Positions 24,462 to 33,421 of a stretch of DNA of 64,000 bases are shown piece by piece. A program made the translations under genes and the position numbers. The stretch's first letter is position 1; each line of letters begins with the position of its first letter. The notes below the pieces were generated by a model. The model was not told where the DNA came from. It saw only the letters and a program-made list of their open reading frames with translations, and ran no database searches. Source of the stretch: Fluviispira multicolorata. GTDB taxonomy: Bacteria; Bdellovibrionota_B; Oligoflexia; Silvanigrellales; Silvanigrellaceae. The stretch lies in contig NZ_WFLN01000005.1 of NCBI RefSeq assembly GCF_009208585.1, positions 1 to 64,000 on the forward strand, read 5' to 3'.

Positions 24462-25061
24462 ATGTTAAAGCAGTTTGAGAATTGTAAATTAAATGGACAA
24501 CTTGTTTTCATACGACCTCTTATGCTAGAAGATGAAGGGCTCCTTTCAGAAGTATTTAGCCCGAAATTGTTTGAGTATTTTCCAATTAATTTTAGGACAT
24601 GTAAAGATTTTATAAGTGAATCTTTGGAGAGAAGAGCTCATAATAAATCTTTTCATCTGCTGATATTAGAAAATAAATCAGGAAGAGCAGTCGGTTCAAC
24701 TTCGTTTTCGAATGTATCTTTAACCGATAAAAGACTTGAAATAGGTTCAACTTTTTTTGGGTTTGATTATCAAAAATTGGGATATAATGTTGAAGTAAAA
24801 TTATTATTATTGCAATATTTATTTGAAGTGCTGAATTTAAATCGAGTTGAATTTAAATCGGATGATTTAAATACTGCTTCTAAATTAGCTATGGAAAAAC
24901 TTGGGTTTGTTAAAGAAGGCTTATTTAGAAACCACATGATTATGTCTGATGGTCGTTTAAGAAACTCAGCTTATTACAGTGTAATACAAAATGAGTGGAA
25001 CCATACTAAAAAAATTATTATCGATCGTTTTAATAAAAAACTAATTAAATATCATTTTTAA
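24462..25061 (+). CDS. GNAT N-acetyltransferase, RimJ/RimL-like
   Basis: 199 residues. The GNAT fold is seen in LVFIRPLMLEDEGLL at the start, SGRAVGSTSFSNV, the acetyl-CoA region LEIGSTFFGFDYQKLGYNVEVK, and NLNRVEFKSDDLNTASKLAMEKLGFVKEG, a standard GNAT_3 C-terminus. Members acetylate protein N-termini or small amines; the substrate is not predictable. It starts 1 base after the AsmA stop, so it is translated from the same mRNA. Confidence 0.85.
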   Translation: MLKQFENCKLNGQLVFIRPLMLEDEGLLSEVFSPKLFEYFPINFRTCKDFISESLERRAHNKSFHLLILENKSGRAVGSTSFSNVSLTDKRLEIGSTFFGFDYQKLGYNVEVKLLLLQYLFEVLNLNRVEFKSDDLNTASKLAMEKLGFVKEGLFRNHMIMSDGRLRNSAYYSVIQNEWNHTKKIIIDRFNKKLIKYHF

Positions 25062-25109
25062 ATAAAAAAATTCAAATATATAATATTTTAATTATTATAC
25101 TTTGTTACC

Positions 25110-25138
25110 TTGACAGGTTATTTATTCTCAAGTATTTT
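25110..25138 (+). promoter_or_regulatory. Sigma-70 promoter of the cold-shock gene
   Basis: TTGACA (25110-25115), 17 bases, then TATTTT (25133-25138). Transcription would start near 25145, giving a leader of roughly 38 bases ending in a strong AGGGGG ribosome site before the ATG at 25183. This is far shorter than the long cold-shock leaders of E. coli cspA. Confidence 0.65.
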
Positions 25139-25182
25139 AAGAGACCAATTAGTTTAAAGTAATTTATTTTTAGGGGGCTCAT

Positions 25183-25410
25183 ATGTCATCAAACAATGAT
25201 GAATATCAATGTGGGATAGTTAGATGGTTTTTAGAATCTAAAGGAATTGGTTTTATTCAAAGAAGTAATGTTGGGAGTGATATTTTTGTTGAGCATACCA
25301 CTCTTGAAGAAGCGGGTTATAAAGTCTTAGTAGAAGGTCAGAAGGTTGAATTTAAAATAAGAAACGGCTCCAGAGGACCTGAAGCCGAAAATATCAGGAT
25401 TGTTTCATAA
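25183..25410 (+). CDS. Cold-shock domain protein
   Basis: A 75-residue single CSD protein that binds single-stranded RNA or DNA. RNP1 reads KGIGFIQR (usual KGFGFI) and RNP2 reads DIFVEHTTL (usual VFVHFSAI), so the second nucleic-acid motif departs from the common form: the usual first His is Glu. The ends GIVRWFLESKG and GPEAENIRIV are typical. It sits alone behind its own promoter, with a strong AGGGGG ribosome site. Confidence 0.9.
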   Translation: MSSNNDEYQCGIVRWFLESKGIGFIQRSNVGSDIFVEHTTLEEAGYKVLVEGQKVEFKIRNGSRGPEAENIRIVS

Positions 25411-25427
25411 ACATTTAAATTTAAAAT

Positions 25428-26963
25428 TTAATGTCTATCTAATTCATTATCTTTGGTCTCTTTAATAAATAAGGTGCCAATGATAAAGGTCATCAATGCA
25501 ATTGCAATGGGATAATAAAGTCCCGCATATATATTTCCCGTCTGCACAACAACACTGGCAGCTATTAGAGGTAGAAAGCCGCCAAACCAGCCATTGCCTA
25601 TATGGTATGGTAGAGACATAGATGTATAGCGAATTTGAGTTGGAAATAATTCAACAAGAAATGCTGCAATGGGACCATAGATCATGGTAACAAATAAAAC
25701 TAATATTGTGAGTAATAAAATAACCATTGGGAAATTAATTTCATTTATATTTGCTTTTGCTGGATATCCCGCTTGAGCTAGAACTGTATCAAATACTACA
25801 GTATCAAAATTTTTAACTTCTATACTGCCTATTCTTGTCATTAATCCTTCTTGAGAGATAGCTTGATATGCATAATTATATCCTTTTTTAGATAAATAAT
25901 CTTTAAGGTCTTTACAATCTTTTTGGCAATTATTTGAATATATAACGATTGGGGAAGATTGTACGGCCGCACTTAATGCAGGATTGCCAAATTGAGTTAA
26001 ACCTTTAAATATAGGTATAAATGCCAATGCAGCAGTGAGACAGCCTGTCATCATTACCTTTTTTCTACCTATTTTATCGGATAATTTACCAAATATAATA
26101 AAAAAAGGAGTTGCAATAATTAAAGATGCTGAAATTAATATATATGAATATTGAAAATCAATTTTTAAAGTATTTTGTAGAAAAAATAAAGCATAAAATT
26201 GACCCGTATACCAAATGACTCCCTGACCAGCCGTTGCACCAAACAGGGCTAAAAGTACAATTTTTAAGTTTTGAAATTTTGCAAAACTTTCTTTTAAAGG
26301 GGATTTTGATAACTTCCCAGCGCTCTGCATTTTTAGAAAGAGAGGTGATTCGTGTAACTTTAATCTAATATAAACAGAAATAAGTAAAAGTATTACTGAC
26401 ACTAAAAATGGAATTCTCCATCCCCACGCCTTAAATTCATTTTCTCCAAAATAAAGGCGACATGTTAATATGACTCCAAGAGATAATAGAAAGCCTAGGG
26501 TGGCTGTGGTTTGAATCCAACTTGTGCTTGATCCTCGTTTGTCTGGTTCAGAGTGCTCTGCAACAAAGGTAGCCGCTCCGCCATATTCTCCTCCTAAAGC
26601 AAGGCCTTGCGCCAAGCGCAAAAATGTTAAAAGAATGGGTGCTAAAATTCCAATGTCCTCATATGTTGGCAGTAAGCCCACAAATGCAGTGGAAAGTCCC
26701 ATCACAATAATTGTAATTAAAAAGGTGTATTTTCTACCAACAAGGTCACCAATTCTTCCAAAAATAAGTGCACCAAAGGGTCTCACAGCAAAGCCAGCAC
26801 CAAAAGTGGCTAAACTTGCCAGAAAAGCAGCAGTGTCATTGCCTTTAGGAAAGAATAAAGTACCAAAAAAAACAGCAAGACTTCCATACAAATAAAAATC
26901 ATACCATTCAAAAACAGTTCCGAGTGATGAAGCCGTGATGACAAGTCTATCGGATTTTTTCAT
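25428..26963 (-). CDS. MFS transporter, metabolite:H+ symporter (MHS) family
   Basis: 511 residues with 12 predicted membrane segments. Family marks are GTVFEWYDFYLYGSLA at the start, FGRIGDLVGRKYTFL (MFS loop 2-3 motif), and LRLAQGLALGGEYGGAATFVAEH. The group includes ProP and ShiA and takes up organic acids, betaines or shikimate by proton symport. Between the later helices there is an extra soluble loop of about 90 residues with two cysteines (NNCQKDC), as in a longer MHS subgroup. The substrate is unknown. GGGGAA precedes the ATG. It runs in the same direction as the binding protein gene upstream, with a gap of about 105 bases. Confidence 0.88.
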   Translation of the reverse strand: MKKSDRLVITASSLGTVFEWYDFYLYGSLAVFFGTLFFPKGNDTAAFLASLATFGAGFAVRPFGALIFGRIGDLVGRKYTFLITIIVMGLSTAFVGLLPTYEDIGILAPILLTFLRLAQGLALGGEYGGAATFVAEHSEPDKRGSSTSWIQTTATLGFLLSLGVILTCRLYFGENEFKAWGWRIPFLVSVILLLISVYIRLKLHESPLFLKMQSAGKLSKSPLKESFAKFQNLKIVLLALFGATAGQGVIWYTGQFYALFFLQNTLKIDFQYSYILISASLIIATPFFIIFGKLSDKIGRKKVMMTGCLTAALAFIPIFKGLTQFGNPALSAAVQSSPIVIYSNNCQKDCKDLKDYLSKKGYNYAYQAISQEGLMTRIGSIEVKNFDTVVFDTVLAQAGYPAKANINEINFPMVILLLTILVLFVTMIYGPIAAFLVELFPTQIRYTSMSLPYHIGNGWFGGFLPLIAASVVVQTGNIYAGLYYPIAIALMTFIIGTLFIKETKDNELDRH

Positions 26964-27068
26964 GTTTTTTCCCCAAAAAGAAGACTCTTTTATAAGTTTA
27001 CTTTGTGAGAGTGATATTTAAAATATTAGTGTCATTTTTGCGTTGTAATTTTTAATAAATAAGTTGGA

Positions 27069-27848
27069 TTAAAAGTATTTATTATAACTCTTGTCGTATT
27101 CTCCGTCCTTTTTCCACTGAGCTAAAAAGGTATTAAATTTATCAATTAAGATTGCAGAATCATTGCGAGCTGCTACACCAAAGTACTCTTCTTGAACATC
27201 CGTTTTTTTAGAGTCCATAATTGTCGGAAATTTTTTCACTAAAATATTTGAATGATTAGAATCTGTAACAATTATATCTATTTTCTTACTTCTTAAGGCA
27301 TTTATAATGTCTGAGGTTTCGTTGAATTTTAAAACTGTTGCATTTTTTAGATTTTTACCTACATAGAAATCACTTGTATAGCCTACTTTTACACCTATTT
27401 TATATTTTTTATGGTTGAGTTCTGCAATGTCATTAATATTTTCAATTTTTGCATTGTTTTTAAGATACATAAAACTTAAGCCATCTTTGAAATAGGGGTC
27501 ACTAAATAATACAGTTTTTTTTCTTTCATCTGTAATAGTCATTCCCGAAAAAATAAGATCACATTTTTTAGTGATAAGAGCAGGAATAATGCCATCAAAG
27601 CTATAGTTAATAACTTCAAGTTTAGTTTTTAAAAAGGCGGAAAAATTTTCTGCAAGATCGATATCAAAACCTTCCCAACCATCTTTAGTATAAACAGAAA
27701 AAGGAATAAATCCACCTGATGTACAAACTTTTAAAATACCAATTTCTTTATTTTCTTCTTCATTAGCGACTGAATGATCTGAAAAAGAGAAACTTAAAAA
27801 GGAAAGAAAAAAAGCAATTTTTGAAGATTTGAACTTTGAAATGATCAT
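27069..27848 (-). CDS. Periplasmic amino-acid-binding protein (SBP family 3)
   Basis: 259 residues with a signal peptide (IAFFLSFLSFSFSDHSVA). The SBP_bac_3 fold is seen in LKVCTSGGFIPFSVY, GFDIDLAENFSAFL, DLIFSGMTITDERKKTVLFSDPYF and KIGVKVGYTSDFYV. Such proteins deliver polar amino acids to an ABC permease, which is not in this window. It starts 13 bases after argH, so it is co-transcribed with the last step of arginine synthesis, and the ArgR gene is nearby. This makes arginine, ornithine or lysine the likely ligand by inference. Confidence 0.85.
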   Translation of the reverse strand: MIISKFKSSKIAFFLSFLSFSFSDHSVANEEENKEIGILKVCTSGGFIPFSVYTKDGWEGFDIDLAENFSAFLKTKLEVINYSFDGIIPALITKKCDLIFSGMTITDERKKTVLFSDPYFKDGLSFMYLKNNAKIENINDIAELNHKKYKIGVKVGYTSDFYVGKNLKNATVLKFNETSDIINALRSKKIDIIVTDSNHSNILVKKFPTIMDSKKTDVQEEYFGVAARNDSAILIDKFNTFLAQWKKDGEYDKSYNKYF

Positions 27849-27861
27849 TTTGTTCTCTTTC

Positions 27862-29151
27862 TTAGTGAATTAGTTTGATCGAAGAAAATATATGGGGTGA
27901 TATCTTATCACATTCTTCTTTTGTGAGTTGACTAAAGTATTTATTGTTATCGAGACAATAAATGACTAAATTGCCAATTATTTCGTGAGCGATACGAAAT
28001 GCTATTCCTTGTTTTACGAGTTGCTCAAGTAAATGTGTTGACCAAATATAGCTATTTGTAGCAGAAATTTTCATATTATCTGTTTGAAAAGTAATGCTAT
28101 TTAAAAAATCATTAAAAATATCAAGACAATTTTTAATTGTTTCAACTGTATCGAATAATCCTTCTTTATCCTCTTGAAGATCTTTATTGTAGCCGAGTGG
28201 TAATGCTTTCATAACTGTTAAAATGCCCATTAGATTTCCAAATATTCTTCCTGTTTTTCCTCTAATAAGCTCTGGAATGTCAGGATTTTTTTTATTTGGC
28301 ATGAGTGAAGAGCCAGTTGCATAAGCATCATCTAATTTAATAAAATTAAATTCTTCTGTTGCCCAAATGATCATATCTTCTGAAAATCTTGATAGATGAG
28401 TAATTATAATGCTTGCTGCACTAATGAATTCAATAATAAAGTCTCTATCACTGACAGCATCAATAGAGTTTTCAATCACTCCATTAAAACCAAGTTTTTT
28501 TGCTGTAAATTCTCTATCAATGGGGAGAGATGTGCCAGCTAAAGCTCCAGCCCCAAGAGGAGAGTAGTCCATTCTTACTAAACAATCATTTAGCCTTGTT
28601 GTGTCTCTTAGAAACATACTTTGATAAGCTTTTAAATATTTTTCAAGTGTAATAGGTTGAGCTTTTTGTAGATGAGTATAGCCAGGAAGAATTGTTTCTT
28701 TATGAAAATATGCAATGTGTTCAATCGATATATTTAAATTATTTAAAAGGTTTTGGATATTTTGAATTTCATGTTTTACATAGAGTCTTAAATCGAGAGC
28801 TACTTGATCGTTCCGACTTCTACCGGTGTGTAATTTCTTTGCTGTATCTCCGATTTCTTTTATAAGGAATAACTCAATATTCATATGAATATCTTCTGCT
28901 TCTTCACTGAACTCTATTTTATTTGAATTTATTTTTTTACTTATTTTTTTTAATCCATTTATGATTGCATGCGACTCAAATTCTGAAATAATACCTTGTT
29001 TTGCTAGCATTTCTGCATGAGCTTGACTGCCTAAAATATCAAACTGTGCCAGTTTTTTATCAAACGAGATAGATTCATTAAATTTGACGGTCTTTTGAGC
29101 GAGAGGTTTTTTAAATCTTCCTCCCCAGACGGGGGATGAATTTGTTTTCAT
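27862..29151 (-). CDS. argH: Argininosuccinate lyase
   Basis: Cleaves argininosuccinate to arginine and fumarate. 429 residues. Visible are GGRFKKPLAQKTVKFNESI at the start, AEDIHMNIE, TGRSRNDQVALDLRLY, TLQKAQP-type GYTHLQKAQPITLEK, and the family signature with the catalytic serine, GSSLMPNKKNPD. ATG at 29151 is preferred to the one at 29187 because AAGGA lies before it and the product then starts MKTNSSPVWGGRF. The protein stops at SPHIFSSIKLIH, about 25-30 residues before most homologues (which continue to a GGT/GGV-containing helix), so the tail is short. Confidence 0.92.
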   Translation of the reverse strand: MKTNSSPVWGGRFKKPLAQKTVKFNESISFDKKLAQFDILGSQAHAEMLAKQGIISEFESHAIINGLKKISKKINSNKIEFSEEAEDIHMNIELFLIKEIGDTAKKLHTGRSRNDQVALDLRLYVKHEIQNIQNLLNNLNISIEHIAYFHKETILPGYTHLQKAQPITLEKYLKAYQSMFLRDTTRLNDCLVRMDYSPLGAGALAGTSLPIDREFTAKKLGFNGVIENSIDAVSDRDFIIEFISAASIIITHLSRFSEDMIIWATEEFNFIKLDDAYATGSSLMPNKKNPDIPELIRGKTGRIFGNLMGILTVMKALPLGYNKDLQEDKEGLFDTVETIKNCLDIFNDFLNSITFQTDNMKISATNSYIWSTHLLEQLVKQGIAFRIAHEIIGNLVIYCLDNNKYFSQLTKEECDKISPHIFSSIKLIH

Positions 29152-29461
29152 AATTAAATCCTTTTTATTTCTATAGTTTACATTCAATATTTAAAAAGTA
29201 ACTTTCAGTAAAAGGAAGCGTATCAGTGCTAAATGAATAAAAATCCATTTGAATGGATTTTTATTTACTACCGAAATTTTGGGATAAGTGCAAGTTTTTA
29301 TGAAAAAAATAATAAAAATAGATAAGAATTTATATAAGTATTCAATATTATTTAATTTAATTTACTGATGAGTTGTATTTGGAGTTTTTCTTTTCTTTTA
29401 ATTTGAGAAATGTTTAACTAAATGATTGCAGGTGTCACTGTTTGGATAGAAAGTTTAAACT
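29152..29461. promoter_or_regulatory. argH-argR divergent control region with candidate ARG box
   Basis: The 310-base gap between the two divergent genes holds TGAAT-AAAA-ATCCA at 29234-29247, one base off the ArgR operator core TGAAT-N4-ATTCA. It overlaps a perfect 14-bp inverted repeat, AATAAAAATCCATT at 29236-29249 and its complement at 29252-29265 (2-base loop). A second weaker half match, ending ATTCA, is at 29335-29344. The remainder is AT-rich with no reading frame. Arginine feedback through ArgR on both genes is the natural reading. Confidence 0.55.
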
Positions 29462-29944
29462 ATGAGAAATACAGATAAAAAAGATGATGAAGTGATATTG
29501 AATTTAATTCGATCGGAAAAAATTGCCCATCAGCAGGAACTTGTCGCAAAGTTAAAAAGACTCGGGCTATCTATACCTCAATCTACTTTATCCAGAAGAT
29601 TAAAAAAATTAGGTGTAGTGAAAGTGCAAAATTGTTACAAAATATTAAATTCAGAAATTAAAACATTTATTCCAATTCTCGAAATAAAAGTCTCACCCCC
29701 CAATATTTTAATTTTACATACACTCCCCGGTCATGCGAATTCATTGGCTTTTCAGCTTGATCAAAATATTGTACATGGAACAAATGAAATATTAAAAAAA
29801 CGTTATGACTCATTAATGGGGACGGTTGCAGGGGATGATACGGTTCTTGTAATTGCAGATGGAACAAAAAAAGGTCTTGATAAGCTTGTTGAAGAAATTG
29901 AAATGGATTTTGAAGTTGAGCATTTTCGTGATGAGAAAAATTAA
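29462..29944 (+). CDS. argR: Arginine repressor
   Basis: 160 residues. The N-terminal winged helix holds SEKIAHQQELVAKLKRLGLSIPQSTLSRRLKKLGVVKV, matching the DNA-binding half of ArgR/AhrC. The C-terminal arginine-binding, hexamer-forming half contains LPGHANSLAFQLD (usual TxPGxAxxvA) and GTVAGDDTVLVIADG (usual GTIAGDDTI), with the two aspartates that contact arginine. It lies divergent to argH across a region with a candidate ARG box, so it probably controls itself and argH. Confidence 0.93.
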   Translation: MRNTDKKDDEVILNLIRSEKIAHQQELVAKLKRLGLSIPQSTLSRRLKKLGVVKVQNCYKILNSEIKTFIPILEIKVSPPNILILHTLPGHANSLAFQLDQNIVHGTNEILKKRYDSLMGTVAGDDTVLVIADGTKKGLDKLVEEIEMDFEVEHFRDEKN

Positions 29945-30150
29945 TTGGTTTGGTTGAGTTTTTATAAATGAATATACGAATATTTTTTTTCGATGAAATA
30001 TTTATATTTTTCATAGCAAGTCTGTCTAAATTATCGACAATAAAACCTGAATTTTAAAAATAAAATATCATTTAGCATTTCTTTGAGTTCTTTAATCAGA
30101 CATGGTATAAAATAATATAGATTCATAATTCATTTTTGGAGGATATTTTT

Positions 30151-30717
30151 ATGTTAAAATTTATTAAAGTTTTCTCTATTTTTTTCATAGTAGTTTTTTT
30201 CCAGAATTTAAATGCAAGTACATTGTTTAACAATTTAAATATAAATCCAGATTCAAGTAATATATTTAGAATAAATGTTTTATCTGCTTATCAATTTTCC
30301 ATTGATAATATTGTTATTATTAACTCGGTGGAGTTAGATGTTGATCAAAACTCTGTCAATGGTTTCAGTCAACTTCCTACAGCTAAATTTCGTATTTATC
30401 AAGATAAAAATAATCAAATAGGGAGCGTTGTTACGCTTGGAACTTTAACCGATAAAGTAAGTGCTTACATACCTTATAGTGATAATGATAAACTGAATGC
30501 CTTTTTTAAAGGAGAAAGTATAGTATTGTTGCAACCTGGAAAATATTGGATTGTGTTTAGCAATGAAGCTGCAAACGTTGACTATTTTACCTTAAGGAAT
30601 TTTACAACTAGCTCTAAAGGATTATCTTTTACTGGAAAAGCTGGATATCTCGGCGATATAACTTATAATGGTTACATACCTCATATTAAAATTGATGGAA
30701 ATACACTTGCTCCATAA
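30151..30717 (+). CDS. Hypothetical secreted protein
   Basis: 188 residues. A signal peptide (KVFSIFFIVVFFQNLNAS, cut near LNA-ST) is followed by a beta-rich domain with FRIYQDKNNQIGSVVTLGTLT and GKYWIVFSNEAANVDYFTLRN. That pattern is like the choice-of-anchor or discoidin-like beta-sandwich proteins often found in these bacteria, though no family is certain. ATG at 30151 has an ideal GGAGG 8 bases before it, which excludes the upstream TTG frame start. Function unknown; likely periplasmic or surface. Confidence 0.7.
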   Translation: MLKFIKVFSIFFIVVFFQNLNASTLFNNLNINPDSSNIFRINVLSAYQFSIDNIVIINSVELDVDQNSVNGFSQLPTAKFRIYQDKNNQIGSVVTLGTLTDKVSAYIPYSDNDKLNAFFKGESIVLLQPGKYWIVFSNEAANVDYFTLRNFTTSSKGLSFTGKAGYLGDITYNGYIPHIKIDGNTLAP

Positions 30718-30751
30718 ATTAAAATAGTTTTTAAATAGGTAATTAATAGAG

Positions 30752-30786
30752 AAATACTATTACTATAGCGGTTTGGGATAGTATTT
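30752..30786. terminator. Inverted repeat between convergent genes (probable bidirectional terminator)
   Basis: AAATACTAT (30752-30760) and ATAGTATTT (30778-30786) pair across a 17-base loop. Outside them, AAAATAGTTT (30721-30730) and AAACTATTTT (about 30803-30812) form a wider inverted repeat. The site lies between the end of the secreted-protein gene and the end of hrpB, with T-rich flanks on both strands. The stem is AT-rich and so weak. Confidence 0.45.
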
Positions 30787-30817
30787 TATCAGAAAAATAA
30801 AATAAACTATTTTAATA

Positions 30818-33409
30818 TCATTTTCTTTTTCTTCTCATTACATACTCTGGAGGTTCAGCCGTTTTTGGATCATCTGGCCAAGAGTGTCGAGGATATTTAC
30901 GGGATAATTCTTTTTTAATTTCTAAGTAACCTCTTGCCCAGAATCCTGCTAAATCGGTTGTTACTTGCACTGCTTGCATATTTGGAGCTAGCAAATGCAC
31001 AACTAAAGGAATTGATTCTTTACAAATTCGCGGAGTCTGTAAAGTACCAAAAAAATCTTGTAGACGTGAAGCTACCCAAGGAGGCTTATCCTCTTCATAG
31101 TTTATTTTTACTTTTCGTCCTTTGCCAATGACAATATGGCTAGGAAAAAATTCATTTAATAGCTTTTTTGTTTCGTACGGTAACAGTTCATCTAAATAAT
31201 CTTCAAGATCTTTATCTAAAATTTCATCAAAACTTTTTTTATTTTCACATATATGGCATAATAAAAGTTTAAAATCTTCATCTGAAAAATTTGGTGTATA
31301 TATCGTAAGATCAGCTAATTTTGCAAGTCCAATGCGTTTTGTTAAATATCGAAGTGCATTGTCATCTTCAAACGGTTTAGGCCAAGCAGAAGCCAGTTCT
31401 TTTAATAGTATTTCTTCATGTTTATTTGTGTGTTGTCTAATGGGGATTTCTTCTAAAGTGAGTTTTCCGTAAAGAGTTTTTTTTGATGAGCGAACTCTTT
31501 GAGCATTTTCATCCCAAATATAATCTTCACTTTCTTGAATGAAATAGGCAGGAGCTGCAATAAGAATTTCAGGATTAATTCCGTGGCAAATTCTTATTTG
31601 AGTAGAATTTGCTTGGGATAAAGCTTGAGTTGACTCTTCGGCATCTATTGCAATTAAAAACTCGGAATCTTGCACAACGCTTGATTGTGACAAAAATGCT
31701 CCACCACCAAGGCATAAATTTAGTTCTTTTTTGCCAGATAAATTCACTTTATTTTGTTTTCTAATTTGACAAACTCTATCTGGATATCCCATTAAAATTA
31801 TATAGCTTAAATCATCAATACTCACCGGTTTAAAGCAATCTGTAAATTTTATTTTGTTTTGCTGACAGAGGTGTCTAATATGCGTTTCCACTCTTTTTAG
31901 AGACTGAGTCTCTATTATGCTTTTCTCAAACAGGGAATATTCATTTTTTAAAACATAATTCTTTATTAAATTAAATTGAAAATAAAGATCGGATTCTCCA
32001 ACGTCAGGTGCTTGTATGCCTCTTTTTAAAATGGATCCCTCATTTATTAGAGAAACGATAACAATAGCTTGAGAGAAAATATTTTTTGAATGAGCCTCAT
32101 ATAAAATTCGTCCGAGCCTTGGGTGCAAGGGGTATTGAGCAATTTCAATACCTATTTTTGTGATATTATTATTCTCGTCGAAAGCATTTAGAAATTGTAA
32201 TAATGCTGAGCAGGAGTGCAGAATATTTTGAGGTGGAGCGTCAAACCATGGAAATGAAAAATGAGTGTTTGTATTTTTTAATTTCAGTTTTTTTTCAATA
32301 ATTTTCATTTCAAGCAGTGTTTGCGTGAGATCGACTCTCTGAATTTCTGGTTTTTGAAAAGTAGGGCGCATTTGAAAATCAAATGAGGTATATAATCGTT
32401 TTGCAATACCTGCTTGGGTGCGACCTGCTCGTCCTGAACGTTGAATGCAGGAGGATTGACTGATGGGCAGTGTGTCTAAAGTTGGCAAACCGCTCCAACT
32501 TGCATGCCCCGCTATTTTTGCTAGACCGCAATCAATCACTCCTGTGACTCCTTCGATTGTGACAGAGGTTTCCGCCACATTTGTCGATAAAATAATTTTT
32601 CTTTTTTCAGATGTTCTAAAGACTTTTTGTTGTTCTACTGGAGAGAGATCTGCCTTGAGTTGGAAAATAATTGCATTGTATTTATTTGCGAGATTTTTAA
32701 TATTTTCATGTGTTTTTTGGATTTCGTACGCACCACTTAAAAAGACAAGAATATCACCTGAATATTTTGGATTATTTAATAAACTTTCTATTGCATCATA
32801 AATTAAATTGGGAAGCTTTTTATGTAATAAATTGGCTTCTAGATGTTCAATTTCAATTGGAAAAGTTCTTCCGAGAGAGGAATGAACTTTCGCATTTGGC
32901 AAGTAATTTTGTAAGCCAAAAGTATCAAGAGTTGCAGACATAATAATAAGTTTTAAATCGGGACGAATGCTTTTTTGCAATAAATTTACAAGCATGAGAG
33001 CAATATCAGTATGGACATGTCGTTCATGAAATTCATCAATAATAACGCAAGAAATATCTTTAAGTTCAGGATCTTCTAGTATGAGTCTAGAAAAAATTCC
33101 TTCGGTTATGTATTTTACTCGAGTTCTTGCTGATTCGCATTTATCATAACGAACATGGTAGCCTATTGTTTCTCCACACTGCTCGCCAATTTCGTGAGCA
33201 ACTCTTTCTGCGGAAAGACGTGCCGCTAGGCGACGTGGCTCAAGCACAAGAATTGTTTTTTTTGTTACATTAATAAGTGCTACTGGAATTCGAGTTGTTT
33301 TTCCTGCCCCAGGTGTTGCTTGAACTATCAAAGAGTTTTCTAATTGAAAATCAGCTATAAGAGCAGGCAGCAATTCATCTGTTGGAAGTTTTCCATTTTT
33401 TTCTGACAT
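30818..33409 (-). CDS. hrpB: ATP-dependent RNA helicase HrpB
   Basis: 863 residues, near the usual HrpB length. DEAH-family motifs are in order: QATPGAGKTTR (Walker A), EPRRLAARLSAERVA, DEFHERHVHTDIALML (the DEFH form of motif II), MSATLD, STNVAETSVTIEGV, and QRSGRAGRTQAGIAKRLY. The HrpB C-terminal region ends in PPWVASRLQDFFG and GYLEIKKELSRKYPRHSWPDDP, a signature of the family. The biological role is poorly known even in E. coli. The tatD gene is 12 bases upstream, so the two are co-transcribed. Confidence 0.95.
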   Translation of the reverse strand: MSEKNGKLPTDELLPALIADFQLENSLIVQATPGAGKTTRIPVALINVTKKTILVLEPRRLAARLSAERVAHEIGEQCGETIGYHVRYDKCESARTRVKYITEGIFSRLILEDPELKDISCVIIDEFHERHVHTDIALMLVNLLQKSIRPDLKLIIMSATLDTFGLQNYLPNAKVHSSLGRTFPIEIEHLEANLLHKKLPNLIYDAIESLLNNPKYSGDILVFLSGAYEIQKTHENIKNLANKYNAIIFQLKADLSPVEQQKVFRTSEKRKIILSTNVAETSVTIEGVTGVIDCGLAKIAGHASWSGLPTLDTLPISQSSCIQRSGRAGRTQAGIAKRLYTSFDFQMRPTFQKPEIQRVDLTQTLLEMKIIEKKLKLKNTNTHFSFPWFDAPPQNILHSCSALLQFLNAFDENNNITKIGIEIAQYPLHPRLGRILYEAHSKNIFSQAIVIVSLINEGSILKRGIQAPDVGESDLYFQFNLIKNYVLKNEYSLFEKSIIETQSLKRVETHIRHLCQQNKIKFTDCFKPVSIDDLSYIILMGYPDRVCQIRKQNKVNLSGKKELNLCLGGGAFLSQSSVVQDSEFLIAIDAEESTQALSQANSTQIRICHGINPEILIAAPAYFIQESEDYIWDENAQRVRSSKKTLYGKLTLEEIPIRQHTNKHEEILLKELASAWPKPFEDDNALRYLTKRIGLAKLADLTIYTPNFSDEDFKLLLCHICENKKSFDEILDKDLEDYLDELLPYETKKLLNEFFPSHIVIGKGRKVKINYEEDKPPWVASRLQDFFGTLQTPRICKESIPLVVHLLAPNMQAVQVTTDLAGFWARGYLEIKKELSRKYPRHSWPDDPKTAEPPEYVMRRKRK

Positions 33410-33421
33410 AATTAAAAAACC

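Noticed and set aside
25850..25960. NNCQKDC with a glutaredoxin-like look inside the MFS transporter
   Set aside because: The stretch sits in a soluble loop that longer members of the MHS family carry, and CxxxC is not the CxxC redox motif.
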